A stretch of 64,000 bases of DNA, taken from the NCBI RefSeq assembly GCF_005930355.1, contig NZ_VDBO01000010.1:62001-126000 (forward strand), given 5' to 3'. The notes below the pieces were generated by a model, which saw only the letters and a program-made list of their open reading frames with translations, ran no database searches and had not been told where the DNA came from. Source of the DNA: Paenibacillus sinopodophylli. GTDB taxonomy: Bacteria; Bacillota; Bacilli; Paenibacillales; Paenibacillaceae. The stretch's first letter is position 1, and each line of letters opens with the position of its first letter. This document shows positions 49,746 through 59,047 of the stretch, in pieces. A program made the translations under genes and the position numbers.

Positions 49746-52700
49746 TTATCCTTTTCCGATTGCAATCCAGTTCATATTTCCACGCGGCTCATGGCTGATT
49801 CTCGTGCGTATGATGACGATGGCCGCTCTATCAATCGCCTTAGAATGAACGACAGCATAACATGCTGGATTATCAGTGGTAACCGTCAATACATAACGAT
49901 TATCTGCAAAAGGCACCTCGAAAACGATAATAAGCTCAACCTGTTCCTCCTGAGCAGCAAAGCTGTAAGGCGCCAGCCCGAACTGTTGTCTCACAACGCC
50001 GAAACTAGAGCTGGCTATTACTGGTGTGAAACGGAGTGCAGAAAGTCCAACTGATTGCTTCTGTAAATGCTCTTCACCAATCGAGTCGACAGCAATCTGT
50101 TCAGACTGTAGATTCTCCGTGCTTGATGAGAAGCTGTTCAGTAAACCAGGTGCCAGCTTATCTGCCGTAATGCTGCCCTGCGCGATTTGCACTGAGCCTA
50201 TGCTTCCTGCCGTAAGCTTCGCCCCTGTCACACTTCCGTCTGCTAACTGTTCCGAGCCTACGCTGCCTGCCGTCAGCTTCGCTCCTGTCACGCTTCCGTC
50301 TGCTAACTGTCCCGAGCCTACACTGCCTGCCGTCAGCTTCGATCCTGTCACGCTTCCGTCTGCTAACTGTTCCGAACCTACACTGCCTGCCGTCAGCTTC
50401 GCTCCTGTCACACTTCCGTCAGCTAACTGTTCCGAACTTACACTGCCTGACGTCAGCTTCGCTCTTGTCACGCTTCCGTCAGCTAACTGTTCCGAGCCTA
50501 CGCTACCTGCCGTCAGCTTCGCTCCTGTCACGCTTCCGTCAGCTATCTGTTCCGAACTTACGCTGCCTGACGTCAGCTTCGCTCCTGTCACGCTTCCGTC
50601 TGCTAACTGTTCCGAACTTACACTGCCTGACGTCAGCTTCGCTCCTGTCACGCTTCCATCCACTAGTTGCGCCGTAGCTACGCTGCCATTCGTCAGCTTC
50701 GCTCCCGTCACGCTTCCGTCTATCAGATGCGCCGAGCCTATGCTGCCGTTCGTCAGCTTCACTCCTGTCACGCTTCCGTCCGCTAGCTGCTTTTCGCCTA
50801 CGCTACCTGCTGTCAGCTTCACTCTTGTCACGCTTCCGTCTGCTAGCTGCCCTTCGCCTACGCTACCTGCTGTCAGCTTCGCTCCTGTCACGCTTTCGTC
50901 TGCCAGCTGCCCTTCGCCTACGCTACCTGCTGTCAGCTTCGCTCCTGTCACGCTTCCGTCCGCTAACTGCGCTTCGCTTACGCTGCCTACCGTTAGCTTC
51001 GCTCCCGTCACGCTTCCATCCACTAGTTGCGCCGAACCTACGCTGCCATTCGCCAGCTTCGCTCCTGTCACGCTTCCATCTACCAGTTGCGCCGAGCCTA
51101 CGCTGCCATTCGTCAGCTTCGCCCCCGTCACGCTTCCGTCCGCTAGCTGCGCTTCTCCTATGCTGCCTACCGTCAGCTTCGCTCCTGTCACGCTTCCGTC
51201 CACCAGCTGCGCTTCTCCTACGCTGCCGACTGTCAGCTTCGCCCCCGTCACGCTTCCGTCCGCTAGCTGCGCTTCTCCTATGCTGCCTAACGTCAGCTTC
51301 GCTCCCGTCACGCTTCCGTCCACCAGTTGCGCTGAACCTACGCTGCCTAACGTCAGCTTCGCTCCTGTCACGCTTCCGTCCACCAGTTGCGCTGAACCTA
51401 CGCTGCCTAACGTCAACTTCGCTCCCGTCACGCTTCCGTCCACCAGTTGCGCTGAACCTACGCTGCCTAACGTCAACTTCGCTCCCGTCACGCTTCCATC
51501 CGCTAGCTGCGATTCGCCTACGCTGCCTAACGTCAGCTTCGCTCTCGTCACGCTTCCATCCGCTAGCTGCGATTCACCTACGCTGCCTAACGTCAGCTTC
51601 GCCTCCGTCACGCTTCCGTCTGCTAGCTGCGCTTCGCCTACGCTACCTAACGCCAACTTCGCTCCCGTCACGTTTCCGTCCACCAGCTGCGCTTCGCCTA
51701 CACTTCCTAATGTCAGCTTCGCTCCTGTCACGCTTCCGTCCACCAGTTGCGCTGAACCTACGCTGCCTGCCGTCAGCTTCGCTCCTGTCACACTACCGTC
51801 AACAAGCTGCGCTGAACCTACGCTGCCTACCGTCAGCTTCGCTCCTGTCACGCTTCCGTCCACCAGTTGCGCTGAACCTACGCTGCCTGCTGTCAGCTTC
51901 ACTCCTGTCACACTACCGTCAACAAGCTGCGCTGAACCTACGCTACCAACCGTCAGCTTCGCTCCCGTCACGCTTCCGTCCACCAGCTGCGCTTCGCCTA
52001 CGCTGCCAACCGTCAGCTTCGCTCCCGTCACGCTTCCGTCCACCAGCTGTGCTTCGCCTACGCTGCCAATCGTCAGCTTCGCTCCCGTCACGCTTCCGTC
52101 CACCAGCTGCGCTTCGCCTACGCTGCCAACCGTCAGCTTCGCTCCTGTCACACTACCGTCAACAAGCTGCGCTGAACCTACACTGCTTACCGTCAGCTTC
52201 GCTCCCGTCACGCTTCCGTCAACAAGCTGCGCTGAACCTACGCTACCAACCGTCAGCTTCGCTCCCGTCACACTACCGTCAACAAGCTGCGCTGAACCTA
52301 CGCTGCTGGCCGTCAGCTTTGCCTCCGTCACGCTTCCATCCGCTATCTGCTCACTCCCGATCACATCTGCGGCAAGCTTCTCACGTGTAATTGAGCCGTC
52401 GTTCAGTTGCTCCGTTCTTACACTGTTTGCTGAGAGCTGTTTACTGCCAATCGTGCCTTTCTTCAGCTTACTACCCGGAATGGTCTCGTCTGCCAGCTTA
52501 TCGAATGAAAGCACATCGCCAGCTAGATGAGCAAGTGTAATGGTGCCTTTACGAATATGATAGCCTTGAATCGTGTCTGACTTCAGATGCTTTCCGGCTA
52601 GCGATTCGAGCTGAACATGCTCACTGGAAACGGCATCCTGTGCCAGCTTCGACCTCGTCACGGATTCATCCTGCAATGCCTGCTCTCCCACGCTGCCTGG

Positions 52701-55256
52701 GGTCAAATGTGCTGCAAATACCGCATGCGACTGAATCTGCTTGGCGCCGATCGACAGCTCTGCTATCTTGGCAGAAGTAACTGCTCCCTCTTCCAAATGG
52801 TCGGTTCCTATTGCTTCTAAACGCAGTGCCTCCGCACCTACAGAGCCATTCTGCAGATGACTCGAAACGATGCTGCCGGCCGCGAGCTTATCAGAGGTTA
52901 CCGAATCATTAACCAAATGGGCACCGTGAACTGAGCCCTCTGACAAATGAATACCGAGCACCACCGCGTTTCCAATATGGCGACTGTGTATAGCTTCATC
53001 TGCGATTTGCTTCGATTGTACTGCACCAAATGCCAGCTTCGATGACGTTACTACATTATCCTGCAGTGAATCAGGCCCTACCGAATGCTCTGCCAGATGA
53101 CTAGATCCGATTGCCCTTGCTTCAATGTGAGCCGAACGAATGGAATCCGGTTGAATATGCTGAGCGCTAATTGACTTGATAGCGATATGACTTGGAAGAA
53201 TCGAATGAGAGGACAGCTTGCCGCTTGTCACACTTCCGTCAGCCAGCTTCGCTGACGAAACACTGAGATCAGCCAGCTTATCAGTCGTTACAGATTCTGG
53301 AGACAGCTTGAGTGAATTGACCACATGATCCGCCAAATGATGAGAGAATACCGCGCCAGGTGCAAGATAACGTTCCGTTACAGCCCCTTGCGACAGCTTG
53401 CTGCTCAATATTGAGCCATCCTGCAGATGGCTGCTGCCCACTGCATCGGTGACTAGATGATGCGCTTCAATGATGGCAGACTTCAAATGCTGTCCGCTGA
53501 CTGCCTCAAACGCCAGCGACTCACCGGTTACAGCTCCCTCAGTGAAATGGTACGCCCTTAACGACTCCGGTGCCAGCTTTTGGAACGTTACAGCCTCATC
53601 CTGCAAATGTCTGGTTTCTACTGCGCCGCCTTCCAGAACAGATCCGTCAACCGCCCCTTCAACCAGCTTACTGCGAGAAATCGAGCCATCCGCGAGCTGT
53701 GCCGAACCAACCGCTCCGTGGCTAATATGCACTTTTTTAATGGCTTGAGGTGCCAGTTTATCCTCGTTAATAATACCGTTTTGCAAATGTCCCCGTGCAA
53801 TTGCACCTTCTGCAATGTGCTTCTCTGCAATCACTTGCTCCGTCAAATGTGCCTGAACGATCTGTCCTTCAGCAATCTTCTCTGTCGTAACGCTGCCAAG
53901 TCCCAAATGACGGCTTAATACCGAATCACTAGCCAGCTTCTGAGCATTCACACTTTGATCCGAGAGCTTAGATAGCGTGATGGAATGATCGACGATTTTG
54001 ATCGTAGTTACCGACTGGTCTGCCAGCTTCGACGAATTGATCAAATGATCCGCCAGATGCTCACTTCCGATTTGTCCCGCACCAATGTGCGCGCTTAGGA
54101 TAGACGCCTGCTGAACATGCAAGGATGTCACTGTTCCATCCGCCAATTGCTCGGCTTTGACAGCTCCTGCTTGCAGCTCTCTGGTTCCGACTGACCCCTC
54201 CGCTAGATGGTCAGAAGTTATTTCGCCCTCCGCCAGATGCTTCCCCTCAATAATGCCTAACGCAACATGCTCCGCGAGCAGAAGACCTGCCTTCAGATGC
54301 TCCGATTCTACTGCCTCTGCTGCGATTTTCTCGCTAGTAACCGCTCCATCACGCAGCTTGGAGGTTGTAACCGCACCTTCAGTAAGCTTCGAATTGTTAA
54401 TGCTCTCGTTTGCCAGGTTTTCAGGTCGTATTGCACCGCTTTTGATTTTTTCGGATGTAATCGCTTGATCAGCAATCAGCTCCGTCGTAACAAGCAGTGA
54501 CTTCAAATGCTTGGATTCAATCGAGCCCGCTGCTATTTTTTCTGCATCAATCGTGCGATCAGCCAGCTTCTCAGAGCTTATACTTCCATCCTTCAGCTTG
54601 CTGCCTGAAATCGAGTGATCCAAAATTTTATCACCAGTAACCGAATAATTGGCCAAATGGCTGCTCGTAATCGCTCCATTTGCGATTTTAACGGACTGAA
54701 CAATACCATCCCCCAGATGAATAGCCTGAACGGCATAGTCGCCTAAAGAGCTTGCATGTACGCTGTTCGGTGCAAGCTTGCTGCTATCAATTGAGCCTGG
54801 AGCAATCTTCTCAGTGGTGACGGACAGGTCAACCAGATCATCTGTATAAATAAATGCCTGCGGACCTTCCGGCTCCCTCTTCTCCTCCACTTTCTCCAGC
54901 TTCTCCTCTAAGCTGAACGCTTGTACGGCTTCCTCCTCAATCGCTGGTTCTTCAATCACTGGTTCTTCAATCAGCTGCTCTTCAAGCTCCTCGATATCCA
55001 ATTCGTCAGCCAGCTCAGCCTCTGTCTGCTCAGGCGATGCCTCAAGTACAGCATGCACCTTAATATTTGCCATCTGTTCCGTTTCATCAGCTGTAATTAT
55101 GGATGTTTTGGACGTTTGCGCTTGCGCATGTGCTTGCAGCAAAGCTTTCCTCTTGTTTAGATCATCCAGCCACTTTAATTCGGAAGTATTCGGATTATCA
55201 ACATAAAAAAGCGGCTTTCGCCCCTTCGGGCTTTTCCCTTTTCTGTTTTTTGTCAT
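49746..55256 (-). CDS. Giant decapeptide-repeat protein, probable surface filament
   Basis: Protein of 1836 residues. Basic N-terminus (TKNRKGKSPKGRKP), an acidic Glu-rich stretch at about 80-135, then roughly 155 repeats of ten residues with the pattern G-S-V-x-x-x-K-L-x-x (for example GSVTGAKLTA, GSVGSEQLAD), and a C-terminal globular domain of about 120 residues ending NWIAIGKG. Early repeats are varied; the later ones form near-identical 20-residue units. Such Ile/Val-Leu decapeptides are seen in phage tail-fibre-like proteins and suggest a beta-helical, perhaps trimeric rod capped by the C-terminal domain. No signal peptide or sorting signal, which fits mother-cell assembly on the spore. 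AGGAG lies 8 bases before the ATG. Confidence 0.85.
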   Translation of the reverse strand: MTKNRKGKSPKGRKPLFYVDNPNTSELKWLDDLNKRKALLQAHAQAQTSKTSIITADETEQMANIKVHAVLEASPEQTEAELADELDIEELEEQLIEEPVIEEPAIEEEAVQAFSLEEKLEKVEEKREPEGPQAFIYTDDLVDLSVTTEKIAPGSIDSSKLAPNSVHASSLGDYAVQAIHLGDGIVQSVKIANGAITSSHLANYSVTGDKILDHSISGSKLKDGSISSEKLADRTIDAEKIAAGSIESKHLKSLLVTTELIADQAITSEKIKSGAIRPENLANESINNSKLTEGAVTTSKLRDGAVTSEKIAAEAVESEHLKAGLLLAEHVALGIIEGKHLAEGEITSDHLAEGSVGTRELQAGAVKAEQLADGTVTSLHVQQASILSAHIGAGQIGSEHLADHLINSSKLADQSVTTIKIVDHSITLSKLSDQSVNAQKLASDSVLSRHLGLGSVTTEKIAEGQIVQAHLTEQVIAEKHIAEGAIARGHLQNGIINEDKLAPQAIKKVHISHGAVGSAQLADGSISRSKLVEGAVDGSVLEGGAVETRHLQDEAVTFQKLAPESLRAYHFTEGAVTGESLAFEAVSGQHLKSAIIEAHHLVTDAVGSSHLQDGSILSSKLSQGAVTERYLAPGAVFSHHLADHVVNSLKLSPESVTTDKLADLSVSSAKLADGSVTSGKLSSHSILPSHIAIKSISAQHIQPDSIRSAHIEARAIGSSHLAEHSVGPDSLQDNVVTSSKLAFGAVQSKQIADEAIHSRHIGNAVVLGIHLSEGSVHGAHLVNDSVTSDKLAAGSIVSSHLQNGSVGAEALRLEAIGTDHLEEGAVTSAKIAELSIGAKQIQSHAVFAAHLTPGSVGEQALQDESVTRSKLAQDAVSSEHVQLESLAGKHLKSDTIQGYHIRKGTITLAHLAGDVLSFDKLADETIPGSKLKKGTIGSKQLSANSVRTEQLNDGSITREKLAADVIGSEQIADGSVTEAKLTASSVGSAQLVDGSVTGAKLTVGSVGSAQLVDGSVTGAKLTVSSVGSAQLVDGSVTGAKLTVGSVGEAQLVDGSVTGAKLTIGSVGEAQLVDGSVTGAKLTVGSVGEAQLVDGSVTGAKLTVGSVGSAQLVDGSVTGVKLTAGSVGSAQLVDGSVTGAKLTVGSVGSAQLVDGSVTGAKLTAGSVGSAQLVDGSVTGAKLTLGSVGEAQLVDGNVTGAKLALGSVGEAQLADGSVTEAKLTLGSVGESQLADGSVTRAKLTLGSVGESQLADGSVTGAKLTLGSVGSAQLVDGSVTGAKLTLGSVGSAQLVDGSVTGAKLTLGSVGSAQLVDGSVTGAKLTLGSIGEAQLADGSVTGAKLTVGSVGEAQLVDGSVTGAKLTVGSIGEAQLADGSVTGAKLTNGSVGSAQLVDGSVTGAKLANGSVGSAQLVDGSVTGAKLTVGSVSEAQLADGSVTGAKLTAGSVGEGQLADESVTGAKLTAGSVGEGQLADGSVTRVKLTAGSVGEKQLADGSVTGVKLTNGSIGSAHLIDGSVTGAKLTNGSVATAQLVDGSVTGAKLTSGSVSSEQLADGSVTGAKLTSGSVSSEQIADGSVTGAKLTAGSVGSEQLADGSVTRAKLTSGSVSSEQLADGSVTGAKLTAGSVGSEQLADGSVTGSKLTAGSVGSGQLADGSVTGAKLTAGSVGSEQLADGSVTGAKLTAGSIGSVQIAQGSITADKLAPGLLNSFSSSTENLQSEQIAVDSIGEEHLQKQSVGLSALRFTPVIASSSFGVVRQQFGLAPYSFAAQEEQVELIIVFEVPFADNRYVLTVTTDNPACYAVVHSKAIDRAAIVIIRTRISHEPRGNMNWIAIGKG
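50221..52320. repeat. Array of 60-bp coding minisatellite units
   Basis: About 35 head-to-tail units of exactly 60 bp, no indels, each coding two decapeptides (GSVTGAKLTx GSVGxxQLxD). Units differ at a few positions and fall into sub-types (SEQ, SAQ, EAQ, EGQ, ESQ) that occur in runs. Because 60 is a multiple of 3, the opposite strand also stays open and gives long false ORFs. Confidence 0.97.
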
Positions 55257-55289
55257 AGTCCTCTCCTTCTTCCACCTGAAATGTCTAGG

Positions 55290-55298
55290 TAATATATG
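55290..55298 (-). promoter_or_regulatory. Sigma-K-like -10 box of the repeat-protein gene
   Basis: CATATATTA, an exact CATANNNTA, 33 bases before the ATG. The -35 position reads GCG, not AC; weak -35 boxes are known at GerE-activated sigma-K promoters. Confidence 0.48.
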
Positions 55299-55362
55299 CA
55301 GGAACCCATGGGCTCGCTACTGGAAGCAGAGGCAAATATGGTTTTCAAGCTTTTTGTACAGC

Positions 55363-55398
55363 AAAAAACCACGGAAGCAAGCTGCTCTCCGCGGTTTT
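55363..55398 (-). terminator. Terminator of the FecCD operon
   Basis: On the minus strand an imperfect stem (AAACC.CGGA.AGC / GCT.CCG.GGTTT) followed by TTTTTT, 11 bases after the second permease stop. Confidence 0.8.
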
Positions 55399-55408
55399 AT
55401 TGTACGAT

Positions 55409-56440
55409 CTATCTGGATCTCGATAGCAAATATAAGAAATAAGGAGCACCAATAACAGCAACGACGATGCCTGTCGGAATTTCATTAGGCTGGAAAGCCC
55501 AACGTGCAAGCGTATCGGCAACAATTACGAGCAAAGCTCCAACAAAGGCTGAGGCCGGAATAAGGACTTGATGCTGCGGACCTACCAGTCTTCTTGCGAG
55601 ATGGGGAGCAATGAGCCCCACGAAGCCGATCCCGCCGCCCACTGCGACACAAGAGCCTGCCAACCCAACAGCTGCACCGAGCAGCCAAGCTCGCTCTTTG
55701 TTGACTTGAGCCCCTAGTCCAATTGCCATCTGATCTCCCAGATTCAAAGCATTCAATGACTTCGCTTTGTATTGTACGAACGGTAATATAATAATGAGCC
55801 ATGGCAGCAGCGCAAGTACATATTTCCAGTTCGTTCCCCAAATGCTGCCTGCCATCCATACAGCGAAAGACTGATATTTCTCCGGGGTAAGACGCAAAAT
55901 CAATATTTGCATGGAAGCGCCTATCCCAGCTGCGACCGCGATACCAACCAGAATCATTCGGGTAGGCAGTAAGCCGCGATGACGTTTATACGACAGTACG
56001 AAAATAAGTAACGCCGTCAATGCCGCACCAATGAGTGCTAGAAACGGCATAAGAAATATCGAGCCTTTTTGCGTAGGCGGATAATAGGAAATAAATAAAA
56101 TAACTGCGAGACCCGCACCTGCGTTAATACCAAGCAGACCGGGGTCAGCGAGTGGATTTCGAGAAATCCCTTGAATAATACAGCCTGAAACGGCAAATCC
56201 AGCACCAATTAACACGGATATGACGATCCTCGGCAAACGGAAATCAAATAAGATCAATTGCTGCTTGTCCGTACCTGCTCCGAACAGCGTCTTCAAGACA
56301 TCCAGTGGTGCCAATCGGATAAAACCTGTATTCATACTAATGATAAATGCTAATACTATCAGCGTACTAAGAATTGTCATAACAAGCACGGCACGTTTTC
56401 TTCTACGCTGCTCTGTTGCGGATATGTACAACGTTTCCAT
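55409..56440 (-). CDS. FecCD-type siderophore ABC permease
   Basis: Membrane permease of about 343 residues with nine to ten spans, BtuC/FecD family, for ferric-siderophore import. Signatures: FRLPRIVISVLIGAGFAVSGCIIQGISRNPLADPGLLGINAGAGLAV near the N-terminus, VGLAGSCVAVGGGIGFVGLIAPHLARRLVG, and the final PNEIPTGIVVAVIGAPYFLYLL coupling segment. It starts 2 bases after the stop of the other permease. It resembles the YfhA half of a YfiZ-YfhA-type pair. No binding protein or ATPase gene is adjacent. Confidence 0.92.
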   Translation of the reverse strand: METLYISATEQRRRKRAVLVMTILSTLIVLAFIISMNTGFIRLAPLDVLKTLFGAGTDKQQLILFDFRLPRIVISVLIGAGFAVSGCIIQGISRNPLADPGLLGINAGAGLAVILFISYYPPTQKGSIFLMPFLALIGAALTALLIFVLSYKRHRGLLPTRMILVGIAVAAGIGASMQILILRLTPEKYQSFAVWMAGSIWGTNWKYVLALLPWLIIILPFVQYKAKSLNALNLGDQMAIGLGAQVNKERAWLLGAAVGLAGSCVAVGGGIGFVGLIAPHLARRLVGPQHQVLIPASAFVGALLVIVADTLARWAFQPNEIPTGIVVAVIGAPYFLYLLSRSR

Positions 56441-56442
56441 CC

Positions 56443-57483
56443 CTATTCCCCCTTCATTCTTGTTACAAGATAGAGGAAAAACGGAACGCCGAGTACTGCA
56501 ATAATAACGCCTATCGCAACCTCTTGCGGTGGATTAATAATACGTCCGCCTATATCAGCAAGCACCATAAGCAAGCTACCAAGTACAGCAGAACTAGGGA
56601 TGATCCACCTATAATCTACGCCGACGAGGAACCGGCAAATATGCGGGATAATGAGCCCGACAAAACCAATGGAGCCGACTGCCGAAACCGCCGTTCCAGC
56701 AAGCAGCAGCACAATAATGACACCAGCCGCCTTCACTAGACCAGTACGCTGACCTAAGCCCGCGGCAACATCCTCGCCTAGACTGAGCAAAGTAATGGAA
56801 CGCGAGAGGATTATGGCTCCTAATATTGCGCCTATTATCCACGGCCATACGATTTGAATTTGCGTCCATTTCGTGCCTGCTACACCGCCGGCATACCAGA
56901 AGGCCAAATCTTGACCAATCTTAAAATAAATAGCAATACCTTCCGTGATCGCTAGTAAAAGAGCTCCAACTGCCGCTCCGGCAAGTGTTAGCCGTACAGG
57001 CGTTAAGCCGCCTTTGGCCATCGAGCCTATGCCATATACGAGCCCCATGGAAACAGCAGCACCAAGAAAGCATACGAGCATAAGACCGTTATACGAAATC
57101 GATGGAAAAAAAGCGAAACAAAGCGCCAGCATAAAGCCTGCGCCTGCATTAATACCTAGCAAGCTTGAATCGGCAAGCGGATTTCGTGTCATCCCTTGCA
57201 TCACAGAGCCTGCTACTGCGAATGCGGCACCGACCAATGCTGCGGCAAGAGCACGCGGCATCCGAAGCTCTTTAATAATCTGATGCTGAATATTGTCTGC
57301 ATCAAAGTGAAAAACGCCATTCCAAACCGTACTCAGATTAATATCCGCCGCACCAACCGAAATGGATAAAGCTAGTGAAAATAGTAGCGCTGCAAACCCG
57401 CCGAACAAAATAATCGTAGCTGTTAAAGGCCTTGTGCGCAGCTTAGTACCTGCCAGCGCTTTCGAGTTTAATGGAGAAGACAT
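56443..57483 (-). CDS. FecCD-type siderophore ABC permease
   Basis: First permease of the pair, about 346 residues. Signatures: LRMPRALAAALVGAAFAVAGSVMQGMTRNPLADSSLLGINAGAGFML, VGSIGFVGLIIPHICRFLVGVDYRW and PQEVAIGVIIAVLGVPFFLYLV. AGAAGGG lies 10 bases before the ATG. A sigma-A promoter covered by a Fur box lies about 120 bases upstream, so the pair should be induced by iron shortage. As in several Bacilli, a shared ATPase and a binding protein are presumably coded elsewhere. Confidence 0.92.
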   Translation of the reverse strand: MSSPLNSKALAGTKLRTRPLTATIILFGGFAALLFSLALSISVGAADINLSTVWNGVFHFDADNIQHQIIKELRMPRALAAALVGAAFAVAGSVMQGMTRNPLADSSLLGINAGAGFMLALCFAFFPSISYNGLMLVCFLGAAVSMGLVYGIGSMAKGGLTPVRLTLAGAAVGALLLAITEGIAIYFKIGQDLAFWYAGGVAGTKWTQIQIVWPWIIGAILGAIILSRSITLLSLGEDVAAGLGQRTGLVKAAGVIIVLLLAGTAVSAVGSIGFVGLIIPHICRFLVGVDYRWIIPSSAVLGSLLMVLADIGGRIINPPQEVAIGVIIAVLGVPFFLYLVTRMKGE

Positions 57484-57600
57484 TTTCTAACTACCCTTCT
57501 GTATGTATACTTTTGATGAAAAACATTAATAGCAAGTAGGGCAAAACAGCTGTATAAATAGACTAATCTATCTTAACAAACAAAAAAAATCCGCTGCACT

Positions 57601-57648
57601 GATAACGATTCTCGTTTTCAATATAGCAGATTTAAGGTCTTATTTCAA
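57601..57648 (-). promoter_or_regulatory. Fur-regulated promoter of the FecCD operon
   Basis: On the minus strand TTGAAA (57643-57648), 17 bases, TATATT (57620-57625), then a Fur-box-like 19-mer at 57601-57619 that I score as 14 of 19 against GATAATGATAATCATTATC. The region 57587-57633 can also fold with eight following T, so it may double as terminator of the GT4 gene upstream. Confidence 0.72.
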
Positions 57649-57805
57649 TCGAATTATTCAGCCATTTCGTGACGAATCGGTACAGCAGCTTTATTCTCTG
57701 CTGTCACAATGTCTGCTTCTATACCCCTTTCGTCCCTACCCGCTCTCCGCTTCACTAAATCGAACAGTAAAAAACCGCTCCAGAATAGGAACGGCCGTAC
57801 TCCAT

Positions 57806-58963
57806 TTAAAATCCGCTTTCTTTGAGCAGCTTCACCCAGCGATCTGCAGTATGACGCCAAGTGAACGTCTGCTCTACCCGCTCCCTGCTTCGCCTTCCCA
57901 TACGTTGTCTTAGCTGCTTGTCACGCAGCAGCTCGTGAAGCCGTTCTCTGAGCTCTCGCTCGACATGGTGCGGATTAACCAGATAGCCCGTATCGCCGTT
58001 TCGAATAATTTCTTTCATGCCGCCAGCACGTGTCGCAACGACTGGGACACCGCAGGACATCGCCTCTACATTGACTAAACCAAACGCTTCGCGTGCACCT
58101 GAGGGAACAACGACCACGTCGGCAGACAACATCCAGCCTGCCACCTCTGTATAAGGAACATAAGGAACAAAGCGAACATGACCAGCGCTCTTCCGTCCCA
58201 TTTGCTCAAGTTTGCGTGCATAAGCCGTTTTTCGATGAGAACCATAGAAAGAGCTTCCTACGACGACAACGACGAGCTCCGGATGACTTTTGGCAAGCTG
58301 CGGTACGATGCGCAGCAAATGGTGAACGCCTTTAAGCGGAATGAGCCTCCCCATAAACAAGACGACCTTTTTCCCGCTTAGACCGCGTTTTTCCCTAAGG
58401 CTCTCTCGTCTCGCAGCACCTTCTGGTGAATATTGCGACTGGAATCGAGCTGTCTCGACACCGGGATAAATGACGCGAAGCTTAGAAGCAACCTCTGGCG
58501 CTCTAGCTACAACTGTACGCCTTAAAAATTCACTGTTAACAATGATTTTATCCGCTGCTTGCAAGCACTTATGGAGCATTGAGGATGAAATGTACGACGA
58601 TGAGATGAACGTTGAGGAATGCAAATAAAGCCAGACGCGTTTGCCTGGGTTCATCTGCTTCATTTTGAGCACGAATTGGGGACGGTTCTCCACGTCAATA
58701 ACATGGGGAGAGAATCTTCTTACCGCATGACCTACCTCATGAATGTACCGCTGCTTGTTGCCTGCCGCAAAGCGTTCACAAACAACGCCGTTAAACTGGC
58801 CTTTGCGGGGTAACCGCTTGCTCAGTCTTCCGAATATACGCGGCTCTGCATGCGGCTTAAGCAGCGGAGCAAATTTCTCTACCACCCGCTCGACAGAGCT
58901 GCTTCCTGAAGACGGAATTGGGAAGGAGCCAGGGGTTACTATTGCCACTTTTATAGGTGCCAT
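57806..58963 (-). CDS. GT4 glycosyltransferase, CotSA-like
   Basis: GT-B glycosyltransferase of about 385 residues, similar in layout to spore-coat protein CotSA and other retaining GT4 enzymes. The N-terminus has VAIVTPGSFPIPSSGSSSVERVVEKFAPLL. The donor half has VLFMGRLIPLKGVHHLLRIV, DVVVVPSGAREAFGLVNVEAMSCGVPVVATRAGG with the E-x7-E pair, and NGDTGYLVNP. GGAGG lies 11 bases before the ATG at 58963; an in-frame ATG at 58984 contains that site. It may act with the GT cluster on the other side of the repeat protein; the CotSA link is by similarity only. Confidence 0.87.
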   Translation of the reverse strand: MAPIKVAIVTPGSFPIPSSGSSSVERVVEKFAPLLKPHAEPRIFGRLSKRLPRKGQFNGVVCERFAAGNKQRYIHEVGHAVRRFSPHVIDVENRPQFVLKMKQMNPGKRVWLYLHSSTFISSSYISSSMLHKCLQAADKIIVNSEFLRRTVVARAPEVASKLRVIYPGVETARFQSQYSPEGAARRESLREKRGLSGKKVVLFMGRLIPLKGVHHLLRIVPQLAKSHPELVVVVVGSSFYGSHRKTAYARKLEQMGRKSAGHVRFVPYVPYTEVAGWMLSADVVVVPSGAREAFGLVNVEAMSCGVPVVATRAGGMKEIIRNGDTGYLVNPHHVERELRERLHELLRDKQLRQRMGRRSRERVEQTFTWRHTADRWVKLLKESGF

Positions 58964-59047
58964 TTCATCGTATGCCTCCTGCATGAGCTGCTATTTTGCA
59001 GTATCATACGCATTGCTATAAGGCTTTGACACGGCCTGTCGCCAAGG

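Noticed and set aside
50026..52530. Plus-strand open frame of 834 codons and a second one of 521 codons over the repeat array
   Set aside because: They are mirror images of the 60-bp repeat, which keeps every frame open. Pro/Ser/Arg-rich low-complexity output, no ribosome site at the starts, and the minus-strand protein explains the codon pattern.
57654..57860. Minus-strand frame of 68 codons after the CotSA-like GT4
   Set aside because: Overlaps the GT4 end in another frame, has no start with a ribosome site after the GT4 stop, and covers the promoter of the FecCD operon.
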